From IMG/VR virus record IMGVR_UViG_3300006754_007730, positions 1 through 30,579 of that record: a DNA stretch of 30,579 nucleotides; one strand, 5' to 3'. Below, piece by piece: positions 16,751 through 24,025 of the stretch. A model generated the notes under the pieces. That model did not search any database, was not told the DNA's origin, and saw nothing but the letters and a program-made list of their open reading frames with translations. The stretch's first letter is position 1, and every line of letters starts with the position of its first letter. The stretch is from a virus. A program made the position numbers and the translations under genes.

Positions 16751-17533
16751 CTAAGTACAGTATTTTGTTTTATATAATTCGCAACCTCGGCAAGATAACC
16801 GATTTTTAATGAAATTCTTCTTATCGATATTGTACACAGCTTGATGAAGCAAGTTAAGGGCATTATTTGTTTTTTTTGGTCCGCTCGTAACTCTAAAGAT
16901 CTCAACTTGATCTTTTTTGGCTGTGCGCTTGAGAAGAGCAAAGTAAGTCTCAATATCTTTTGGATCAATATCATATTTTTTTGCGAAGAAGTGCTTATAC
17001 AATGTAAGCTGATATGTGGTCATCTTGTCTCTTCGGCGTTCGACATCCCAACCCCAACCACAGGTTTTCCAATCAATGATATTATATGTTCCATCTTCTG
17101 TTTTAATAATAAGATCGATGAAGCCCTTAAACTTTCTGTCTTCGATATCTAAATCTCGTTTTTCGATATCTTCATAGAGACGATCCTCGACCCCTACAAG
17201 TTCAAATTTTCCAAAATATTCTCTTAGGGCCGGGATTGCATGTGCTGCCAGCTCTACGCCCTGTGGAATCATAGATTCAAATAATTCTTGATCCAACTCT
17301 TCATGATCAGGGAGATTTTCAACCTCGTCAAGGAAAGTCTGCTTGAAAAGTTCCCCTGCTTCACCTTGAGGGGTTTTGCCCTGCACTACCTCTTCGCACA
17401 CGTGGTGGACTGCTTTTCCAAAGGCGGTAAATAAGTTGCCCTCAAACGTGCTTACTCGATCAATATAGTTAACCTTGTGATAATGTGGGCACTTTACCCA
17501 GTACTTCAGTTCACTAAACGAAATGTGTGTCAT
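16751..17533 (-). CDS. Cas4/RecB-type Fe-S PD-(D/E)XK nuclease
   Basis: A single-domain exonuclease of the RecB/Cas4 family. Cys15 and a C-terminal trio Cys248, Cys251 and Cys259 form the four-cysteine pattern that binds a 4Fe-4S cluster in Cas4 and AddB. His43 in GKAVHHVCEE, Asp140 in GFIDLI, Asp154 and Lys156 in IIDWKT, and the TYQLTLY helix are the nuclease motifs I-III and QhxxY. At 260 aa it is typical of phage members. No cas1, cas2 or CRISPR repeats occur in the window, so a role in phage recombination or DNA end processing is more likely than spacer acquisition. Confidence 0.83.
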   Translation of the reverse strand: MTHISFSELKYWVKCPHYHKVNYIDRVSTFEGNLFTAFGKAVHHVCEEVVQGKTPQGEAGELFKQTFLDEVENLPDHEELDQELFESMIPQGVELAAHAIPALREYFGKFELVGVEDRLYEDIEKRDLDIEDRKFKGFIDLIIKTEDGTYNIIDWKTCGWGWDVERRRDKMTTYQLTLYKHFFAKKYDIDPKDIETYFALLKRTAKKDQVEIFRVTSGPKKTNNALNLLHQAVYNIDKKNFIKNRLSCRGCELYKTKYCT

Positions 17534-17541
17534 GATAAACT

Positions 17542-18225
17542 CTATCTGTATTTGTTTATAAGAGTGGTGATTTTGTTATGAATCTGTGGACTAATTTTTT
17601 TAATTCGATGAGGACTTCTTACAAAGAATCCCTCAAACCCATTAGCCCAGTATTCCTGAATGGATGTGGCTCCATACGGAGAATTAAAAAGGTCTGTGGT
17701 GTGAGCGGAAAGAATCGGGTACCCCACCCCCATATAAAGAAACTCATCAAACTCCTTTGAAAAGCCAACTTGGACAAAATCATCCAAATCAACATCCCAG
17801 CCATCAGACTTTAGACGCTGAAATAGTCTTTTTCTCTTGCCGACGAATTCCGCTTCAAGCTCACTATCATAGATGTACTCGGGAAACATCCTTTCCACTG
17901 CATGGGCAGTTTCATGGACGATATCGTCGAGGAGATCCTCATCAGTTGATTGTTTATTTGTGATGAACAAAGCACCATCAGAGTAGAATGCGTTTGAATC
18001 ATTCTCATCAAACTCTTTGAAGTGTCCAATAAAAATAGAATCAATATCATGAAAAAAAACTGATGGTACCCTCTCTTCAACTGTTTCAATCACGTGTTGA
18101 AGATCAATGTGTTCTGGGAGTGGCTGGAGTGTATATACGTTCACCCGTCCAAAGAGTGAGTGTTCTCCCAATTCTTTCTTTGCTTGTTTGGACGATTTAA
18201 GGTTGAACATCTTCGCTGTCAACAT
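17542..18225 (-). CDS. Zinc metallopeptidase-like protein (HETAH)
   Basis: Contains H-E-T-A-H at residues 104-108 (numbering from the first ATG), the HExxH zincin signature, in DIVHETAHAVERMF. Acidic candidates for the third ligand follow in SELEAEF (121-127) and SIQEYWANGFEGFF near the C-terminus. The latter resembles lethal-factor-like (ATLF) peptidases. There is no signal peptide, so it would act in the cell or virion. The first ATG (18225) lies 29 bases inside the upstream gene. A second ATG at 18210 gives 222 aa and is also possible. The target is unknown; virion maturation and host take-over are both guesses. Confidence 0.65.
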   Translation of the reverse strand: MLTAKMFNLKSSKQAKKELGEHSLFGRVNVYTLQPLPEHIDLQHVIETVEERVPSVFFHDIDSIFIGHFKEFDENDSNAFYSDGALFITNKQSTDEDLLDDIVHETAHAVERMFPEYIYDSELEAEFVGKRKRLFQRLKSDGWDVDLDDFVQVGFSKEFDEFLYMGVGYPILSAHTTDLFNSPYGATSIQEYWANGFEGFFVRSPHRIKKISPQIHNKITTLINKYR

Positions 18226-18586
18226 CTGAATTTAATTCCTGTTGGTGCTCATGATACCCCTTTACCCACTCATCATCAGTCAATTTATTCTCAGTACCTT
18301 CGTCTAGTTCTGCTCTGCGACCGGAATCCACGTCTTCCAGCGCCTGATGATATCCTCGAATCCAATTTTCTTCTGCGACGACCATGAGAAATTCTGGAAA
18401 CTCCTTCGCAAAAAGTTCTACGACCATCTGCACAGTAACTTCGTTCTTCTCGCCACCGTAGTGTATAAATTCTTCTGAATTAATTCCAACATATTCTACA
18501 ATCATATTTTTTAAATCAGAATCTGGTTCGACCATCTCTTTAAGGGTTGGATTGTTAGTCGCTTCCTCTTCGGTAATTGTTTCCAT
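18197..18586 (-). CDS. Acidic hypothetical protein
   Basis: I do not recognise this 129-aa protein. It is strongly acidic, with a Thr/Glu-rich start and an Asp/Glu-rich tail. NWIRGYHQAL and EWVKGYHEHQ in the C-terminal half look like two copies of a short W-x-x-G-Y-H motif, which suggests an internal duplication. The ATG has GGAG at ideal spacing. The 3' end overlaps the metallopeptidase start, so the two are probably coupled. Confidence 0.6.
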   Translation of the reverse strand: METITEEEATNNPTLKEMVEPDSDLKNMIVEYVGINSEEFIHYGGEKNEVTVQMVVELFAKEFPEFLMVVAEENWIRGYHQALEDVDSGRRAELDEGTENKLTDDEWVKGYHEHQQELNSDVDSEDVQP

Positions 18587-18595
18587 TTTTTTCTC

Positions 18596-18928
18596 CTATC
18601 CTATAAGGTTATCGTACCATGTCTTCACAGCACTACTATTCGCAATTATCTCAATTGTATACTCAATTTGGATGGAAGTAAAGAGAATTGTTCTGTTTTT
18701 TTCGACGATAGAGGTCTTACGTATGTTTGCTGGTGTCTTTACCGTCTCTCTAAATTTCCTTATCGCCTGCATGGTAGCCACCATATTTGAAGCTTCATCT
18801 TCATGGAGATAGATTTTAACGAAAGCCATTTCATCAATATCCCACCCCGACTTATTCCCCCAGGAAGATTTCGGAAAAGAGGCCCCTAGAATTTCAAGAT
18901 CATCCCACAAAATATATGGACTCTTCAT
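18596..18928 (-). CDS. Hypothetical protein
   Basis: Unrecognised 110-aa protein. It starts with an aromatic-rich segment (YILWDDLEILGASF) and contains a long predicted helix around MVATMQAIRKFRETV. There are no cysteines, signal peptide or membrane span. The ATG overlaps the PhoH stop in TAATG, so it is translated with PhoH. Confidence 0.6.
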   Translation of the reverse strand: MKSPYILWDDLEILGASFPKSSWGNKSGWDIDEMAFVKIYLHEDEASNMVATMQAIRKFRETVKTPANIRKTSIVEKNRTILFTSIQIEYTIEIIANSSAVKTWYDNLIG

Positions 18929-20268
18929 TATAATATTTTGGCAGCGAGCGTGGCAACCCTACTCCTTTCACCTTTAATTAAGGTGACATGACCAGAAAGA
19001 TCATATTCTTTAAATTTTTCGACAGCATATGTTAATCCGTTCGAAACTTCATCAACATACACATTATCAATTTGTTCTATGTCTCCGGTTAAAACAATTT
19101 TAGTTCCTTCTCCTACTCTCGTTATTATAGTCTTTAATTCGTGCGTTGTCAAGTTTTGTGCTTCATCGATGATGATAAAAGCATTTGGAATGCTGCGGCC
19201 ACGAATATAAGTTAAAGCCTCAATCTCAATAACGCCTTGACCAATGTAGGAGTCCAAAGTCCCCTTATCGTTTCCCATAAGGTATTTTAAATTGTCTCGT
19301 ATTGGAGCAATCCACGGCATCATCTTATCCTCCATCGTACCTGGGAGGAATCCGATATCCTTGCCCATTGGCTGAACTGAGCGTGACACAATAAGATGAT
19401 TATATTTTCCTTTGCCCTCCAGCACTTGTTCCAAACCAGCACTTAAAGCCAGCAGCGTCTTTCCACTACCCGCTTTTCCGATCAACGAGACTACGGGAAC
19501 TTCGGAATCTCTCAAGAGGTTAAGGGCAAACCCCTGTTCTTTGTTTCTTGGTTTAACTCCCCACGCAGGTATTTTTTTCGTGGCGCCATTACACTCAGGA
19601 ACCTTCAAGAGCGTCGTCGCCTTATTTTTAAACCTAGCTATGGCAGTTTTCTTCTCATTGGAGCTTGACACAAGCATTACAAACTCATTTGGATAAAATG
19701 TTCTCCCCTCTTCGTTCAATAGGATCTCTTCATCATCATAGAACTGATCAATAATCTGATCATCTACCAAAACGGTTTTAAACCCCGTGTAAATATCGGT
19801 TGTATCAGATACAACTTGTTCCTTAGCATAATCTTCAGCGACAATCCCCACTGAATCACACTTCACCCGCATATTAATATCTCGGGATACTAGAATCACT
19901 TTTTTGGGTCTCTCGGCTTTATTCTGAAGATCAATTTGTGTTAACGCCGTTACAATAATTTGATTATCAGGAATTTTAATATTAAACCCTTCTGGGGCAA
20001 GTGTCGGGTCATAGTTTGCTGCACTCAGCAATCCCTTGCCGCGCTCAATCCTCACCCCCTTCACTAAACTGCCTCGCTCGCGAAGCGAATCTAGAAAACG
20101 AATAAACCCGCGGGCATTAACACCAACCCCATCTTGTCTCTGCTTGTGGTTATCAATTTCATCAAGCACTTTAAAGGGAATTAAAATGTCATTGTTTCCG
20201 TAAGACCTAACAGCGTTAAAGTCAGTTAGACAAACGCTTGTGTCAAGAACATATATTTTTTTTGCCAT
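18928..20268 (-). CDS. phoH: PIN-PhoH protein (PhoH2-type RNase/ATPase)
   Basis: Two domains. Residues 1-150 form a PIN nuclease domain with acidic positions Asp9 (VLDTS), Glu37 (LDEID), Asp101 (PDNQIIVTA) and Asp130 (VSRDINMR). Residues 240-446 form the PhoH ATPase, with Walker A GKAGSGKT at 264-271, Walker B IIIDEAQ at 365-371 and GERSR near the end. This PhoH2 layout is linked to RNA unwinding and cleavage. PhoH homologues are widespread in marine phages, where their role is unsettled. At 446 aa it is full length. It begins a new minus-strand run opposite the serine-protease gene. Confidence 0.93.
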   Translation of the reverse strand: MAKKIYVLDTSVCLTDFNAVRSYGNNDILIPFKVLDEIDNHKQRQDGVGVNARGFIRFLDSLRERGSLVKGVRIERGKGLLSAANYDPTLAPEGFNIKIPDNQIIVTALTQIDLQNKAERPKKVILVSRDINMRVKCDSVGIVAEDYAKEQVVSDTTDIYTGFKTVLVDDQIIDQFYDDEEILLNEEGRTFYPNEFVMLVSSSNEKKTAIARFKNKATTLLKVPECNGATKKIPAWGVKPRNKEQGFALNLLRDSEVPVVSLIGKAGSGKTLLALSAGLEQVLEGKGKYNHLIVSRSVQPMGKDIGFLPGTMEDKMMPWIAPIRDNLKYLMGNDKGTLDSYIGQGVIEIEALTYIRGRSIPNAFIIIDEAQNLTTHELKTIITRVGEGTKIVLTGDIEQIDNVYVDEVSNGLTYAVEKFKEYDLSGHVTLIKGERSRVATLAAKIL

Positions 20269-20379
20269 AAGAGAAACTGCGTCGTGCGCTCTGCTTATAA
20301 TTAGATATACATTTACAAAAACAGCATTTTTAGAAGTCTTTACAAAAAAATCGCCTATCTACTAATGGAGGGTAAAAAT
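20269..20379. promoter_or_regulatory. Divergent intergenic region between phoH and the protease gene
   Basis: This is the only place where transcription diverges. The 111 bases are AT-rich, with TATAAT at 20296-20301 (plus strand) and TTTACA blocks around 20312 and 20340. I cannot pair a good -35 with the TATAAT on either strand, so promoters are inferred from the divergent layout rather than from clear hexamers. GGAGGG at 20368-20373 is the ribosome-binding site for the protease GTG start. Confidence 0.4.
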
Positions 20380-21285
20380 GTGTTGTATAAATCCTTAAAA
20401 CTCGCGATAGCTCCTTTTCTCTGTTTAATTTTCCTATCTTGTTCCTGTGTGACTCCCGGACCTACCGCTCCATCTAGTAATAACATGACTGTTCCACGGG
20501 CTTCCTTTGTGAAGGTCGAAGTGGACCTTTCTGTAAGAATCTGTGATGAAGAAACTGGAGCGTGTGAAATTAAGAGTGGGCCATTTATCTCTGGATCCGG
20601 CTTTGTTGTCGGTAAAGGACGCTATAAGGGCTCTTACGTTATGTCTGCTGGTCATGTTTGTGATCCAAGTGCATACGCAAAGGTAGTTGCTGGTGGCAAT
20701 CCCTGGCAATTGGGCTTCTCCGGAGTTACAAAAGAAAAAAAGGCCTATACGATGCACGTTCTTGAAGTTGATAACGATAAGGATCTTTGCCTATTATACG
20801 CGCCCGACTTAGAGCGGATTCCAATCAAAGTGGCAAAAAGAAAACTACTTCCTGGTTCAAGGATCTGGAATGTTGCTGCTCCGCGAGGAATTCTCTATAG
20901 AGGTGCCCCTATCATCATTGATGGTATTTTTAATGGAACGAATCAAGAAACAGGACACGATATGTACACAATGTTCGTCGCAGGAGGTTCTTCAGGGTCT
21001 GCCATTTTAAGCGAAGAGGGAGAAGTAGTTGGCCTAGTGAGCATGATGGACTTAAGATTTCCCTTTATTGTGTATTCGCCGTCACATGATGATATCTCGG
21101 AATTCTTTCACCGCGCTATTGCTTATCACAGGAATGTTGGTGCGCCGGCAGAAAAAATATATAGAATTGTATTACCAAGCTTGCCTGAACTTCCCGACCT
21201 TCCAAAGATCGAGCTTCCAGATTTACCCAAAATGCCAGATTTGCTTGGTATTATTGAGGAGTGGCTAGAAAAGAAACTAGGGTAG
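20380..21285 (+). CDS. Trypsin-like serine protease, predicted lipoprotein
   Basis: The only plus-strand gene. A basic N-terminus and hydrophobic stretch (LKLAIAPFLCLIFL) lead to FLSC, a slightly atypical lipobox with Cys21 as the lipidated residue. The mature protein would be anchored outside the cytoplasmic membrane. The chymotrypsin-fold triad is His92 in SAGHVC, Asp135 in DKDLCLL and Ser205 in GGSSGSA. After the catalytic domain (about 45-245) comes a proline-rich tail with repeated L-P-D-L-P-K units and a short amphipathic helix. I chose GTG at 20380 because GGAGGG lies 7-8 bases before it. The ATG at 20365 contains that site inside its own frame. The opposite orientation suggests a separately expressed, host-altering gene. 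Confidence 0.82.
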   Translation: MLYKSLKLAIAPFLCLIFLSCSCVTPGPTAPSSNNMTVPRASFVKVEVDLSVRICDEETGACEIKSGPFISGSGFVVGKGRYKGSYVMSAGHVCDPSAYAKVVAGGNPWQLGFSGVTKEKKAYTMHVLEVDNDKDLCLLYAPDLERIPIKVAKRKLLPGSRIWNVAAPRGILYRGAPIIIDGIFNGTNQETGHDMYTMFVAGGSSGSAILSEEGEVVGLVSMMDLRFPFIVYSPSHDDISEFFHRAIAYHRNVGAPAEKIYRIVLPSLPELPDLPKIELPDLPKMPDLLGIIEEWLEKKLG

Positions 21286-21516
21286 ATAGCGGAGTTTAAC
21301 CATAAACTGTTTCCCGCCAGTCCCACAACGCTTGACTTTAACCTGAAAATCTTGCCCCTTGTTGCTTTGTTTTTCGAGGCCCAGTTCAACAACTAGCTCA
21401 TTCCTCTTTTTATCAGCTTCCTCAAAAGAATTAAAAAGCCCTTTCTTTTTCCAGGGCTTCCCTTGTTTTTGTTCTTCCACTTGATCTCCTTTTTTGTGTT
21501 TAGTATGGCGGGACAT
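21277..21516 (-). CDS. Small basic hypothetical protein
   Basis: 79 aa, very lysine-rich at the N-terminus (MSRHTKHKKGDQVEEQK). It then has a helix FEEADKKRNELV and a C-terminal beta-like KVKRCG...FMVKLRYLP. I do not recognise a family. It starts inside the last 17 bases of the glutamine synthetase gene with GAGG upstream, so it is coupled to it. The 3' end overlaps the convergent protease gene by 9 bases, leaving no room for a normal terminator between them. Confidence 0.6.
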   Translation of the reverse strand: MSRHTKHKKGDQVEEQKQGKPWKKKGLFNSFEEADKKRNELVVELGLEKQSNKGQDFQVKVKRCGTGGKQFMVKLRYLP

Positions 21517-22549
21517 ATTTGTTTCCAACCTCAAAGCTTTCACGCTCATTGGCACAAGCAGTGTTTATTATTGTTTTTGTTACAAGGTAAGGGTCACAAT
21601 TTGCGTTTGGTCTTCGATCTTCGATATATCCCTGCCCCTCTTCTCGGACTTGCCAAGGAATTCGAACTGAAGCTCCGCGATCTGACACACCAAACTTAAA
21701 ATCCTTATATGAGCAAGTCTCGTGGTTCCCTGTTAACCTTTTTTTTATTCCTGCACCATAGTTTTCAACATGTTTGCTGGGGTCTTTCGCCAAAGATTCA
21801 CAGGCAGCAATACAAGCAGCATAAGACTTTCTCATTAGTGCTGTGGAAAAGTTGGTGTGACATCCAGCACCATTCCAGTCACCCCCAACAGGCTTACCAT
21901 CAAAAGATACAACAATATCGTGATCTTCCGCTATCCTGTGAAGAAGCCATCGGGCAATAATCAAATGATCAGAACTTTCAGTGCCAGATGCTGGCCCAAT
22001 TTGAAATTCCCATTGTCCTGGCATTACTTCAGCATTAATCCCAGAAATTTTAAGACCCGCGACCAAACAAGCGTCCAAATGTGCTTCAGCCACCTTTCGA
22101 CCAATTGCCAAACCAGTTCCAGCTGAACAATAATAGGGGCCCTGGGGAATAATTTTATTGTCCGACCGGCGAGCATGTTTAAAACCATACGGGTACCCGC
22201 CCGGTGTCAGTAAAGTATATTCCTGTTCAAGGCCAAACCAACACTGGTGTTCTGAATAAGCTTTTTGACTGCTTGCGCATCCCGCTCTCGTATTTGATCT
22301 ATGTGGTGATCCGTCCACATTCAGAACTTCGCAGAGAACTAAAATATTATCTCCCTTGCGAATAGGATCTGGGCAAGAAAACACAGGGTTTAATACACAA
22401 TCAGAAGAATGCCCTTCTGCTTGATTTGTGGATGATCCATCAAATCCCCAAACTGGAAGATTTTCTGATTCTTCAATTACTTTTGTTTTTGACCTAACTT
22501 GTGCTGTTGGTTCAGTGCCGTCAAGCCAAATATATTCTGCTTTTATCAT
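21500..22549 (-). CDS. glnII: Glutamine synthetase, type II (eukaryotic-like)
   Basis: Should make glutamine from glutamate, ammonia and ATP. The 349-aa chain aligns end to end with GSII: VWGFDGSSTNQAEG (catalytic Asp37 in FDGSS), CWFGLEQEYTL (103-113, metal-binding Glu residues), GINAEVMPGQWEFQIGP (170-186), NGAGCHTNFST (226-236), KRLTGNHET (270-278) and GYIEDRRPNANCDP (307-320). All catalytic segments look intact and nothing is truncated, so an active enzyme is expected. The ATG at 22549 has a perfect GGAGGA seven bases upstream; a longer frame lacks support. It follows the QueF-like gene and tmRNA and is coupled to a small basic protein. GSII in a phage setting is unusual. Confidence 0.93.
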   Translation of the reverse strand: MIKAEYIWLDGTEPTAQVRSKTKVIEESENLPVWGFDGSSTNQAEGHSSDCVLNPVFSCPDPIRKGDNILVLCEVLNVDGSPHRSNTRAGCASSQKAYSEHQCWFGLEQEYTLLTPGGYPYGFKHARRSDNKIIPQGPYYCSAGTGLAIGRKVAEAHLDACLVAGLKISGINAEVMPGQWEFQIGPASGTESSDHLIIARWLLHRIAEDHDIVVSFDGKPVGGDWNGAGCHTNFSTALMRKSYAACIAACESLAKDPSKHVENYGAGIKKRLTGNHETCSYKDFKFGVSDRGASVRIPWQVREEGQGYIEDRRPNANCDPYLVTKTIINTACANERESFEVGNKYVPPY

Positions 22550-22566
22550 ATTTTTCCTCCTGGAGC

Positions 22567-22989
22567 TTACCACTCTTCTGGCTGTCCAACCCAATCGTTA
22601 AAAGAATCTTGTCCTCCGCGAATGCTCCAATCAGAATCAATCGTCAATTTAGAAGAAATGCCGCCTCTTGGATTACAGACTATCACAATCCTTAACCTTG
22701 CCGGGTCATAAACCTTTATCAAGTCATCATAAATAACATTAATGATTCTTTCATATGAAAAAATTTGATTGCGAAATGCAAAGAAATATTCCTTAAGCGA
22801 TTTAAGTTCAATGACCTTATCGGATGGATAAAAGGTGAGATATAATTGAGCGAAATCAGGTTGTTCTCTCACTCCCTCGAATGTTAATTCAGGGATTTTC
22901 ATTTTTATTTCATAAGCATCACGCGTGGGATTTGGGATTGATCTTAATAGATGTCTATTCTTTTCCCAGTTTTGATTCTTATTTTTCAT
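22567..22989 (-). CDS. QueF-like T-fold protein lacking the catalytic cysteine
   Basis: Aligns well with unimodular QueF, the NADPH-dependent 7-cyano-7-deazaguanine reductase. Shared segments are EQPDFAQLYLTFYP (42-55), IELKSLKEYFFAFRN (60-74, the E-x-K-S-x-K signature), and NPRGGIS (106-112). However, the region that should read F-T-x-x-C-P-x-T-x-Q-P-D is LTFEGVREQPD. It is one residue shorter, and Gly39 sits where the thioimide-forming Cys belongs. The position of the active-site His (F-H-E) is Tyr79. Asp45 and Glu80 remain. It therefore probably binds a deazapurine or pterin-like ligand without nitrile reduction. The ATG starts 2 bases after the tmRNA 3' end, with no clear ribosome-binding site. 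140 aa. Confidence 0.75.
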   Translation of the reverse strand: MKNKNQNWEKNRHLLRSIPNPTRDAYEIKMKIPELTFEGVREQPDFAQLYLTFYPSDKVIELKSLKEYFFAFRNQIFSYERIINVIYDDLIKVYDPARLRIVIVCNPRGGISSKLTIDSDWSIRGGQDSFNDWVGQPEEW

Positions 22990-22991
22990 AA

Positions 22992-23267
22992 TGGAGATGG
23001 TGGGAGTCGAACCCACGTCCTGCTCTGCTTCAACTATTCTTTCATTCACAAGGTTAGTTGGTTTTAGGCTCCAACAAGCACAATCAATTAAAAATCAACA
23101 TCAATACAGTGTTGGTTAGCAAGGCCACTGCAAGCCCCGGCAATAACTAAGCTGCCATTGCGTATTCGAAGTAATCTTCGTCAATTAATATTTTTGAACT
23201 TTTTAAAGTCTGTTCAAACTTCCTTGCAAGAATACCCTCCACAACCAGTCGATACCATTTCATCCCC
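22992..23267 (-). ncRNA. ssrA: Transfer-messenger RNA (tmRNA), compact phage form
   Basis: A one-piece tmRNA of about 276 nt before CCA addition. The acceptor stem pairs GGGGATG (5' end at 23267) with CATCTCC (22993-22999), seven pairs with one G-U. The 5' end continues with GGTATCGAC, as in bacterial tmRNAs. The T arm has stem GTGGG/CCCAC and loop TTCGACT. A helix TATTCTT/AAGAATA (23228-23234 with 23035-23041) closes the tRNA-like domain. Pseudoknot PK1 is explicit: AAGT/ACTT with TTGAAC/GTTCAA (23194-23221). Eleven bases later the tag frame opens at GAC (23182) and reads DEDYFEYAMAA, then TAG at 23147-23149. CCA is not encoded. The post-tag region is short, so fewer pseudoknots than usual are present. 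Confidence 0.9.
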
Positions 23268-23274
23268 AAAGGGT

Positions 23275-23298
23275 GATCGCTACTCCTCGCGAGCGATC
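23275..23298 (-). other. Hairpin just upstream of tmRNA
   Basis: GATCGCT and AGCGATC form a perfect 7-bp inverted repeat around a 10-base loop, ending 7 bases before the tmRNA 5' end. It could guide 5' processing of the precursor, or bind a regulator. No terminator T-tract is present. The rest of 23299-23417 is AT-rich, with a TATAAT on the minus strand near 23380, but I find no matching -35. Confidence 0.4.
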
Positions 23299-23417
23299 TA
23301 GCCAGCCTATCTTCAATGAAAGTGTGCATCACCCCCTATTTCTGCGCTCGTTATAGACAATGAGTCGCTATTTTAGAAAATTATAAATTTAATTTTACGG
23401 ACCTGCTCGAATATACA

Positions 23418-23792
23418 TCACCTTTCTTCAAAGTAACTGTAAAGATCGAATTTCTTATAAAGTTTGTGTAATTTTATACGATCAATGCCAAGAACCCTGG
23501 CAGCTTCAGTCCTAGATCTTGAGGCTGAGATAACATATTTTAATACTGCATCTCTCGTGATATTGGTTAGGGCTCCCCACAACGGAAGACCATACATCAT
23601 ATAACCCACAGACCTAGAAGCTAACTCAAGTCTAAGTGCAATAATCTCTTCCAAGGTTAAACTGGATAACATTATCTCAAATTCATCAGTTATCTTCTTT
23701 TCTTTTTTTAGTTTATTGGAAATTGAATACTCTTTTAAAGCACCATCGTGTCTTCTTGGCACTTTCCTGTAAAGTTTTCTTGTCCATGCCAT
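23418..23792 (-). CDS. Fis-type helix-turn-helix DNA-binding protein
   Basis: 124 aa. The C-terminus reads SRTEAARVLGIDRIKLHKLYKKFDL, the Fis/NtrC C-terminal HTH pattern (A-A-x-x-L-G-I then a recognition helix ending in K-x-x-x). The N-terminus is highly basic (MAWTRKLYRKVPRRHDG). The middle has LTLEEIIALRLELASRS. It probably binds DNA as a dimer and regulates phage transcription. It lies directly upstream of the tmRNA, 11 bases after the DUF3310 gene. Confidence 0.72.
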   Translation of the reverse strand: MAWTRKLYRKVPRRHDGALKEYSISNKLKKEKKITDEFEIMLSSLTLEEIIALRLELASRSVGYMMYGLPLWGALTNITRDAVLKYVISASRSRTEAARVLGIDRIKLHKLYKKFDLYSYFEER

Positions 23793-23803
23793 AATAAATT
23801 ATA

Positions 23804-24016
23804 TCAAGTTTGTTTAAGTAATTTAACTTTTCTTTCTAGATACCAGAGTGCTTTTTCTAGATCTTCAACATCTGTAGAGAAATTCTTTTTACCGGCTCTA
23901 CAAATATATTTTACAGTATTACCTAGATGAAAGTCAAGGCTCCAATCTTCAATAACATCGATTGCTTCAATATTTCCATGATTATAGTGCTTGGGGTGAT
24001 CTACTGATTTCTTCAA
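23804..24016 (-). CDS. DUF3310 protein (T7 gp1.7-like)
   Basis: 70 aa with the full DUF3310 pattern: VDHPKHYNHGNIEAIDVIEDW, then LGNTVKYICRAGKK, then DLEKALWYLERKV. Homologues include T7 gene 1.7, reported as a nucleotide kinase. Such proteins are nearly confined to phages and prophages, which supports the phage assignment. The start appears to be TTG; no in-frame ATG precedes the conserved DHPKHY. An upstream AGAG is a weak ribosome-binding site. Confidence 0.85.
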   Translation of the reverse strand: MKKSVDHPKHYNHGNIEAIDVIEDWSLDFHLGNTVKYICRAGKKNFSTDVEDLEKALWYLERKVKLLKQT

Positions 24017-24025
24017 CTTTTACTC

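Noticed and set aside
16751-17533. CRISPR adaptation module
   Set aside because: Cas4-like nuclease alone; no cas1, cas2, repeats or spacers anywhere in the window.
23147-23332. 61-codon minus-strand open frame ending DYFEYAMAA
   Set aside because: It runs through the tmRNA; only its last 11 codons are meaningful, as the tmRNA tag. Upstream codons fall in the acceptor stem and pseudoknot.
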